From Methanoregula sp. UBA276 (GTDB lineage: Archaea; Halobacteriota; Methanomicrobia; Methanomicrobiales; Methanospirillaceae), in assembly GCA_002508495.1 (NCBI GenBank), contig DANA01000005.1, forward strand, positions 878 to 10,967: 10,090 bases of DNA, given 5' to 3'. Below are positions 5,764 through 10,090 of this stretch, one piece after another; the first letter of the stretch is position 1, and each line of letters opens with the position of its first letter. Both the position numbers and the translations under genes were made by a program. The notes below the pieces were generated by a model. That model saw only the letters and a program-made list of their open reading frames with translations. It was not told where the DNA came from and ran no database searches.

Positions 5764-7200
5764 ATGATTGAGGGAGTGAAACGAACCGGGATAAATGAGT
5801 GGGAAATACCCCTTGGGTATATTCCCGGTATGCGCGTCCCGGGCAGGTTCTTCCTCTCCGACCCTCTTGCAGCCATGCTGGAGGAGGGCGCAGTACGGCA
5901 ACTGGCGAACGTGGCAACGATGCCGGGCATCCTCCAAAACTCGCTTGGTATGCCGGATATTCACTGGGGGTACGGGTTTCCTATCGGCGGGGTTGCCGCG
6001 TTCTCCCTTGACGAGGGCGTCATCTCGCCCGGCGGGGTGGGGTTTGATATCAACTGCGGGGTCCGGCTCATCACGACCCCGCTCGAACTGCGGGATGTCG
6101 CCGGCAAAGGCGAGATCATTGACGAATTGTTCCAGGCAGTCCCCACCGGTGTCGGGGCAAAGAGTTCGCTTTTGAAAAACTCGGAAAAATCCCTTGACGG
6201 TATGATGCTCCAGGGCGCGCGCTGGGCGGTCGAAAACGGCTACGGCATGGAGCGCGACCTTGCACGCTGCGAGGATAATGGGTGCATGAACGAGGCAGAC
6301 CGCAGGGAGGTATCCCGGAAAGCCCGGCAGCGCGGGATCCCCCAGGGAGGGACACTCGGGTCCGGCAACCATTTCCTCGAACTCCAGGTGGTGCAGGAGA
6401 TTTATGATCCTGCTGCTGCACGGGCATTCGGCCTTGCAGAAGGGCAGGTATGCTGCATGATCCACTGCGGATCGCGGGGACTGGGCCACCAGGTCTGCAC
6501 GGATCACCTCAAAGTGCTGGAGGCGGCAACGAGGAAATACCACGTATCCCTGCCGGACCGTCAGCTTGCATGTGCCCCCCTTGCCTCCCCGGAAGGGAAA
6601 GCCTATTTTGGCGCCATGGCTGCAGCGGCAAATTATGCATGGGCAAACCGCCAGATGATAACCCATACCGTCCGGCAGATATTTTCCCGCAGGTTCGGGA
6701 TTGGGTACGATGAGATGCCCCTTGTCTATGATGTGGCGCACAATATCGCCAAATTCGAGGAGCACCTGGTTGATGCCCGTAAGACCCGTGTCTGCGTCCA
6801 CCGGAAAGGGGCAACCCGGGCGTTTGGTCCGGGCACACCGGGCCTTCCTGCAGAACTGGCGGCAATCGGCCAGCCGGTCATCATCCCGGGGAGTATGGGT
6901 ACCTCCTCGTACGTGCTGCGCGGCACTGCGGTTGCCATGGAGAAGACATTTGGCAGTACCTGCCATGGCGCAGGCAGGGTAATGAGCCGGTCGCAGGCCA
7001 AGAAGCGGTTGAGTGGAAAAGAGGTTGCAGCGGACCTTGCCCGCCAGGGGATCCTGGTGAGGGCTCCCCACGAGAATGCAATAGCAGACGAGGCACCGGA
7101 CGTGTACAAACCCAGCGGGGAGGTCGTGGGCGTGGTCCACGATGTTGGCATATCCCGACGGGTTGCCCGCCTCTCTCCCATCGGGGTGATCAAAGGATGA
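5764..7200 (+). CDS. rtcB: RNA-splicing ligase RtcB (3'-phosphate/5'-hydroxyl ligase)
   Basis: A full-length 478-residue RtcB. It joins RNA ends bearing 2',3'-cyclic phosphate or 3'-phosphate to 5'-hydroxyl ends, using GTP and manganese, as the ligase of archaeal tRNA intron splicing. Metal ligands are in the expected places: Asp95 and Cys98 in GVGFDINCGV, His203 in SGNHF, His234 in IHCGSRGLGH, and His326 in YDVAHN. The guanylylated histidine is His401 in STCHGAGR. Numbering is nearly identical to the Pyrococcus enzyme (95, 98, 203, 234, 329, 404). No intein is present, unlike several archaeal RtcB genes. Other blocks: IIPGSMGTSSYVL (373-385) and RKGATRAFGPG (347-357). The ATG at 5764 follows archease by 23 bases with a weak GGCGGG upstream; the stop overlaps the next start as ATGA. 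Confidence 0.97.
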   Translation: MIEGVKRTGINEWEIPLGYIPGMRVPGRFFLSDPLAAMLEEGAVRQLANVATMPGILQNSLGMPDIHWGYGFPIGGVAAFSLDEGVISPGGVGFDINCGVRLITTPLELRDVAGKGEIIDELFQAVPTGVGAKSSLLKNSEKSLDGMMLQGARWAVENGYGMERDLARCEDNGCMNEADRREVSRKARQRGIPQGGTLGSGNHFLELQVVQEIYDPAAARAFGLAEGQVCCMIHCGSRGLGHQVCTDHLKVLEAATRKYHVSLPDRQLACAPLASPEGKAYFGAMAAAANYAWANRQMITHTVRQIFSRRFGIGYDEMPLVYDVAHNIAKFEEHLVDARKTRVCVHRKGATRAFGPGTPGLPAELAAIGQPVIIPGSMGTSSYVLRGTAVAMEKTFGSTCHGAGRVMSRSQAKKRLSGKEVAADLARQGILVRAPHENAIADEAPDVYKPSGEVVGVVHDVGISRRVARLSPIGVIKG

Positions 7201-7772
7201 CTGCCCGGGCAGGTTTTGTCTGGGCAACACCGCAGCATTTCAACCGGTTCATCGAGGAGTCCGGGATCACCTGCGAACATATCACCCCGCACATGCTGGC
7301 AGCACCGTTTTTCCAGGCCACGCTGAACTGCCTTATCATTCCCACCGGCTTTGCCAACCCTGCCTATTCCAACCTCCTTCCGGCACTGCGGGCTTCATCC
7401 CGCCGGATAGCCCGGTTTGTGGAAAATGGCGGCAACCTGCTGGTATTTGGTGCTGCAACCGAGAACCCGGACGCGTACGACTGGCTCCCGTTTCCGGTCC
7501 GGTACCTGCACGATTTCCATCCCCGCGCAGTGTCGTGTTCTCCGGATTCTGACACCCGTATGCTCATCGAAGAGTACGATGCGTCCTGCATTGAATGCGA
7601 TGGTGAATTTTCCCCGTTCGATGCCAGCTGTACTGGCAACGCCGGCGGGTCAGCGGTTATCCTGGAGCGAAAATTCGGCAACGGAACTGTGGTTATCACC
7701 AGCATCCATGAGTTCCCGTCCCGCACATTTCTCCAGGCATTTTGCGCTCAGGGCCGTGCTACCCGGTTCTGA
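7197..7772 (+). CDS. Uncharacterised protein with glutamine-amidotransferase-like fold, coupled to rtcB
   Basis: A 191-residue soluble protein whose ATG overlaps the rtcB stop (ATGA), so its translation is coupled to the ligase. The pattern of CLIIPTGFANP (45-55), ARFVENGGNLLVFGAA (72-87) and FGNGTVVITSIHEFPS (160-175) resembles class I glutamine amidotransferase/BPL_N-type domains: a strand, then a helix ending in a glycine-rich turn and strand, and a late strand ending in a His-Glu pair. The usual nucleophile elbow GxCxG is replaced by FGAAT, so glutaminase activity is unlikely; a binding or scaffold role is more probable. Six cysteines are scattered (26, 45, 114, 131, 134, 145 among them), including CIEC at 131-134. 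The fold call is by eye and tentative. The location suggests a function linked to RNA ligation; I know no named family. Confidence 0.68.
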   Translation: MTARAGFVWATPQHFNRFIEESGITCEHITPHMLAAPFFQATLNCLIIPTGFANPAYSNLLPALRASSRRIARFVENGGNLLVFGAATENPDAYDWLPFPVRYLHDFHPRAVSCSPDSDTRMLIEEYDASCIECDGEFSPFDASCTGNAGGSAVILERKFGNGTVVITSIHEFPSRTFLQAFCAQGRATRF

Positions 7773-8167
7773 TCCCCGCGCGGGAGAGTTCCGGTGCCGG
7801 GAAAAATGCTCTGGAGAAACGCACAAGAACGGGCATTCACACCCAAGGCATGAAAAATAGAATTGCCGAATCCATTTCTGATACAAGGGTAAGTGCACTC
7901 AGCTATTTTTCGTGGGAAACCCTTGGAAATGATGATGGGGGCAAACTGCCTCCATACCCCCATTAAGATACTTGCCGCAGACCAAAAATGGCGCCTTTGC
8001 GGCAGCATCAATTTCTGGTTTGTGAAAACAATTTTTGTCGGAATTTCCTGTTCAGGTGATGCGGAGGCATCGCATGCGCCGTGAGCTCCCTTGGGGGCAG
8101 GGCTGGCGAGAAGGGGGGAGCAATTATCCGGAAGAAGGTTATCTGCAGAGCAGAAAAAATTCCCTTG
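7773..8167. other. Gene-free stretch with several short inverted repeats
   Basis: No open frame here has a ribosome site, family motif or convincing composition. The stretch holds three perfect inverted repeats: ATGGGGG/CCCCCAT (7935-7941 and 7957-7963), TGCCGCA/TGCGGCA (7973-7979 and 7998-8004) and GCTCCC/GGGAGC (8085-8090 and 8116-8121), plus a small GATGC/GCATC hairpin near 8058-8071. A T-run follows the second repeat (AATTTTTG, 8030-8037). A short T5 run at 7904-7908 is the only terminator-like element after the rtcB cluster. It may carry a structured RNA, or just the untranslated end of the previous operon; the sequence alone does not decide. Confidence 0.4.
7935..8004. repeat. Two adjacent perfect 7-base inverted repeats
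   Basis: The first pair, ATGGGGG and CCCCCAT, is separated by 15 bases that themselves include GCA/TGC complementarity. Nine bases later the second pair, TGCCGCA and TGCGGCA, is separated by 18 bases. As RNA each could form a GC-rich stem. No promoter of quality is visible directly upstream on either strand. Confidence 0.45.
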
Positions 8168-8226
8168 TATTTTATACGCAATGTTGATGTAGATTGAGAA
8201 TGACCAGAGTATGAGGTAATTTTACG
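8168..8226 (+). promoter_or_regulatory. Promoter and ribosome site of the DUF2111-birA operon
   Basis: TATTTTATAC (8168-8177) is a good TATA box; transcription should start near 8199-8203, leaving a leader of about 25 bases. GAGGT (8213-8217) stands 9 bases before the ATG at 8227 and serves as ribosome site. No copy of the putative BirA operator seen before bioY is visible here, so birA itself does not appear to be under the same control. Confidence 0.55.
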
Positions 8227-8649
8227 ATGAACCAGTATTCCCTGTCCTGCTCTTCCGGGGCTGATGATTTCGAACCTATTGTCCTGGCGGTCCATGATCT
8301 GATCCATCGTCTCCCGGTTACGGCAAAATCACGCGACCGGGATGGTATCCGCATCGAAGAAGGCAGGGTTATTGACCGGCAGTATAACGGCCCGGTCCTC
8401 ATCGATGCAATCCGTGAAAACCAGATCATCAGGACCATCCCGAAGAGCGGCGCCTACCAGGGAATCCCGGTGGTCGTCACGCCAATCCGGGACCGCGAGG
8501 GTCTGGCAATCGGTGCAATCGGGGTTGTCGATATCACCGGTATCTTCGACCTTGCAACCCTCATGCAGCACCAGACCGCAATTGTACGGCAGGTCTGCGG
8601 AAAGGACCCCTGCCCCCTTCCCGGCGAACGTATTGATTCCAAGAGGTGA
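8227..8649 (+). CDS. DUF2111 domain protein
   Basis: A 140-residue soluble protein that I recognise as DUF2111, a family found largely in methanogens with no established function. The best preserved part is PVVVTPIRDREGLAIGAIGVVDITGIFDL (81-109), followed by a helix (110-124). The order of strands around an AIGAIGVVDITG segment recalls GAF/PAS-type small-molecule sensors, which is only a suggestion. An N-terminal helix (15-29) precedes IRIEEGRVIDRQYNGPVLIDAIREN (41-65). There are three cysteines (8, 124, 129) and no catalytic motif. It is first in a two-gene unit: its TGA overlaps the GTG start of birA (GTGA), so the two proteins are made together. This raises the possibility of a role in biotin or cofactor sensing, which is inference. 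Confidence 0.75.
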   Translation: MNQYSLSCSSGADDFEPIVLAVHDLIHRLPVTAKSRDRDGIRIEEGRVIDRQYNGPVLIDAIRENQIIRTIPKSGAYQGIPVVVTPIRDREGLAIGAIGVVDITGIFDLATLMQHQTAIVRQVCGKDPCPLPGERIDSKR

Positions 8650-9635
8650 TTACTATTCCCAATTCAGCATTCCGGATACTGGAGATCCTCGAACGAACGG
8701 GCACCGCCATTTCCGGTGAGGCCATCAGCAATGAACTGGGGATCACCCGGTCGGCAGTCTGGAAGAACATCAAAGAACTTCGGTTGATGGGATATGACAT
8801 CCAGTCATCGCAGAAGGAAGGGTACCGGCTGGTGCACCCGAGCAGTAAACTCCTTCCCTACGAGATCCACAAGAAACTCCACACGAAAATCATCGGAAAA
8901 CACCTGCGGTATTTTGATCACATCCCTTCCACGAACACGGTTGGCAAGCAGATCCTGATTGAAGGGGACCCGGAAAAGATCCACGGAACGGTGATCATTG
9001 CCGAAGAGCAGACCGGGGGAGTCGGCCGCCTGGGGCGCGCCTGGATCTCTCCTGCCGGGGGGATCTGGATAACCATCCTCCTAAAACCCAAGGTTCCGGT
9101 CGACCATGTCTTCATGATAACGATGGCAGGATCCATTGCCATAGCCCGCGCAATCCGCAAAGAGTTCGGCCTTGGCGCACTCATCAAGTGGCCCAATGAT
9201 ATCTATATCGGGAAGAAGAAGATCGGGGGGCTCCTTCTCGAACTTTCAGCGGAAGCCGATACGGTCCATTACTGCCTTCTGGGTATCGGGATCGATGTGA
9301 ATAATCCGGTAACGGATTTTGCAGCAGATCTCCAGCGCGACATTTCGTCCATCAGTGCAGAAGTCGGCAATGAAGTAGACCGAGCAGTGTTGCTGGCACG
9401 GATTCTCCGGGAATTCGAAAACCGTCTCCTGCTCCTGGAGAGCGGCGAGTACGACGCGATCACCCAGGAATGGAAAAGTCTCTCTGCAACCCTTGAAAAC
9501 CGTGTCCAGATCCATACCCTGAAGAACAGTTTCGAGGGAGAGGCAATCGATATCGATGAATTTGGCGCGCTCATTGTGAAAAAAGACAATGGCAAACTCG
9601 AACGGGTAATTGCCGGCGACTGCACCCACCAGTAA
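8646..9635 (+). CDS. birA: Bifunctional biotin--protein ligase and biotin repressor BirA
   Basis: A 329-residue two-function BirA. Residues about 10-63 form the winged-helix DNA-binding domain of the biotin repressor type (ISGEAISNELGITRSAVWKNIKEL, then GYRLV). Residues about 85-265 are the ligase: STNTVG (95-100), EEQTGGVGRLGRAW (120-133, the biotinyl-AMP loop), KWPNDI with the catalytic Lys181, KIGGLLLEL (192-200) and GIGIDVN (213-219). The C-terminal SH3-like domain follows. It activates biotin with ATP and attaches it to a carrier such as the biotin subunit of pyruvate carboxylase; loaded with biotinyl-AMP it can bind DNA. In the loop, Val126 replaces the first Arg of GRGRxGR, while Arg128 and Arg131 are kept. 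It starts with GTG at 8646, overlapping the DUF2111 stop. bioY, its likely target, is next. Confidence 0.95.
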   Translation: MITIPNSAFRILEILERTGTAISGEAISNELGITRSAVWKNIKELRLMGYDIQSSQKEGYRLVHPSSKLLPYEIHKKLHTKIIGKHLRYFDHIPSTNTVGKQILIEGDPEKIHGTVIIAEEQTGGVGRLGRAWISPAGGIWITILLKPKVPVDHVFMITMAGSIAIARAIRKEFGLGALIKWPNDIYIGKKKIGGLLLELSAEADTVHYCLLGIGIDVNNPVTDFAADLQRDISSISAEVGNEVDRAVLLARILREFENRLLLLESGEYDAITQEWKSLSATLENRVQIHTLKNSFEGEAIDIDEFGALIVKKDNGKLERVIAGDCTHQ

Positions 9636-9644
9636 ACCGGCACG

Positions 9645-9677
9645 TTTTTATCGTCAACCATCATTTTTTTTATTGGT
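9645..9677 (+). promoter_or_regulatory. bioY promoter and birA terminator
   Basis: TTTTTAT (9645-9651) is a TATA-like box 9 bases after the birA stop; a start about 25 bases on would be at 9672-9677, leaving 6-11 bases of leader. Eight T (9664-9671) in the same gap could end the birA transcript. No ribosome site is clear before bioY. Confidence 0.45.
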
Positions 9678-9684
9678 TGACGAT
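9650..9684. promoter_or_regulatory. Putative BirA operator over the bioY start
   Basis: ATCGTCAACCA (9650-9660) and TGGTTGACGAT (9674-9684) are perfect 11-base inverted repeats separated by 13 bases. Written in the operator form this is TCGTCAACC-N15-GGTTGACGA, nearly the published bacterial BirA signal TTGTAAACC-N14/15-GGTTTACAA; archaeal BirA sites share the GTTAAC-like core. The left arm overlaps the end of the TATA box and the right arm covers the bioY start codon, so binding would block transcription. The upstream gene is a BirA with a DNA-binding domain. Confidence 0.75.
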
Positions 9685-10090
9685 GTTCGGCGATTACCAG
9701 CGCTGCCGCCTTATTGCCTATTCAGCAGCGTTTATCGGGCTTATTGCCCTTGGGAGCTGGATCTCCATTCCGGTCGGGAACATCCCGTTTACCCTCCAGA
9801 CCCTCTTTGTCCTCCTGGCGGGCATCATTATGCACCGGTACGGGGCAATCCCGGTGCTCTCCTATGTCATTCTTGGCGCCCTTGGCCTGCCACTGTTCCA
9901 TAATGGCATGGCGGGGATCGGGGTGCTCCTCGGACCTACCGGCGGCTACCTTATCGGTTTTGTCTTTGCTGCACTGGTCGCTGGTCTCGCGTATGAGCAT
10001 ACCTCGCGGATTATCCGGGTTTTTGGGTTAATCGGGGCAACGTTGGTGATCTACCTGTTTGGCCTTGCCTGGCTGATGTATTCGCTCCAG
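9683..10090 (+). CDS. bioY: Biotin transporter substrate-binding protein BioY (3' end outside window)
   Basis: An open frame from ATG 9683 runs to the window edge with no stop, giving the first 136 residues. It begins MFGDYQRCRLIAYSAAFIGL and continues with the BioY signature VGNIPFTLQTLFVLLAG (about 31-47), a second helix with YVILGALGLPLF, then LLGPTGGYLIGF (82-93) and YLFGLAWLMY near the edge. BioY is the S-component of ECF biotin importers, a membrane protein that captures biotin; some BioY work alone, others with EcfA/EcfT, which would lie to the right if present. About 45-60 residues are missing. It follows birA by 47 bases and carries the predicted BirA operator at its start, so it should be switched on when biotin is scarce. 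A biotin-auxotrophic or scavenging lifestyle is suggested. Confidence 0.95.
   Translation, partial: MFGDYQRCRLIAYSAAFIGLIALGSWISIPVGNIPFTLQTLFVLLAGIIMHRYGAIPVLSYVILGALGLPLFHNGMAGIGVLLGPTGGYLIGFVFAALVAGLAYEHTSRIIRVFGLIGATLVIYLFGLAWLMYSLQ

Noticed and set aside
5764..7200. Intein in rtcB
   Set aside because: Several archaeal RtcB genes carry inteins, but this one is 478 residues with active-site spacing almost equal to intein-free Pyrococcus RtcB numbering.
5581..7230. A 549-codon open frame on the minus strand opposite rtcB
   Set aside because: It is fully antisense to an unmistakable RtcB with all catalytic residues. Its protein is rich in Pro, Arg, His and Cys with no family motif, as expected for a shadow frame in GC-rich archaeal DNA.
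7748..8084. Small frames in the gap after the rtcB cluster (for example 7748-8011 minus and 7893-8084 plus)
   Set aside because: No ribosome site, atypical composition (many Phe, Trp, Cys), and each overlaps the other; nothing resembles a known small protein.

Overview
The window looks like chromosomal DNA of a methanogenic archaeon, most likely of the order Methanomicrobiales (Methanoregula-like; the genus cannot be fixed by eye). The reasons are an F420:NADP oxidoreductase, archaeal SecF-SecD in that order, archease plus RtcB, two small families that I know mainly from methanogens (DUF2551 and DUF2111), TATA boxes about 25 bases before start codons with little or no leader, and GGTG/GAGG ribosome sites. 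I see no mobile element, CRISPR array, tRNA or rRNA.

Left part (1-4472). The 3' end of a membrane-anchored family 2 glycosyltransferase runs rightward and meets, tail to tail with 8 bases between the stops, a leftward series of genes: class II aldolase (519-1055), F420-dependent NADP reductase npdG (1177-1830) and a short thioredoxin (1832-2104). Further right, the leftward secF-secD operon (4472 to 2158) encodes the protein-export accessory complex. secD starts at 3618 inside an ATGA overlap with secF, not at the longer upstream ATG.

Middle (4473-7772). A divergent promoter region separates secF from a rightward gene for a DUF2551 winged-helix protein. It is followed by a compact cluster: a 94-residue CxxC protein, archease, the RNA ligase RtcB, and a 191-residue protein resembling a glutamine-amidotransferase fold. 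Junctions are TGATG, a 23-base gap and ATGA. Archease and RtcB form the known tRNA-splicing/RNA-repair ligase pair; the two flanking genes are unassigned and are candidate partners.

Right part (7773-10090). A 454-base gap without a convincing gene holds several perfect short inverted repeats and then a promoter. It leads into a DUF2111 gene that overlaps birA (GTGA), a bifunctional biotin ligase/repressor. After 47 bases comes bioY, a biotin transporter cut by the window end. An 11-base perfect inverted repeat covers the bioY promoter and start codon. Its half-sites and spacing (TCGTCAACC-N15-GGTTGACGA) closely match the known BirA operator pattern, so BirA probably represses bioY directly. 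This operator, the coupling of DUF2111 to birA, and the two unknown partners of archease/RtcB are the most interesting points.
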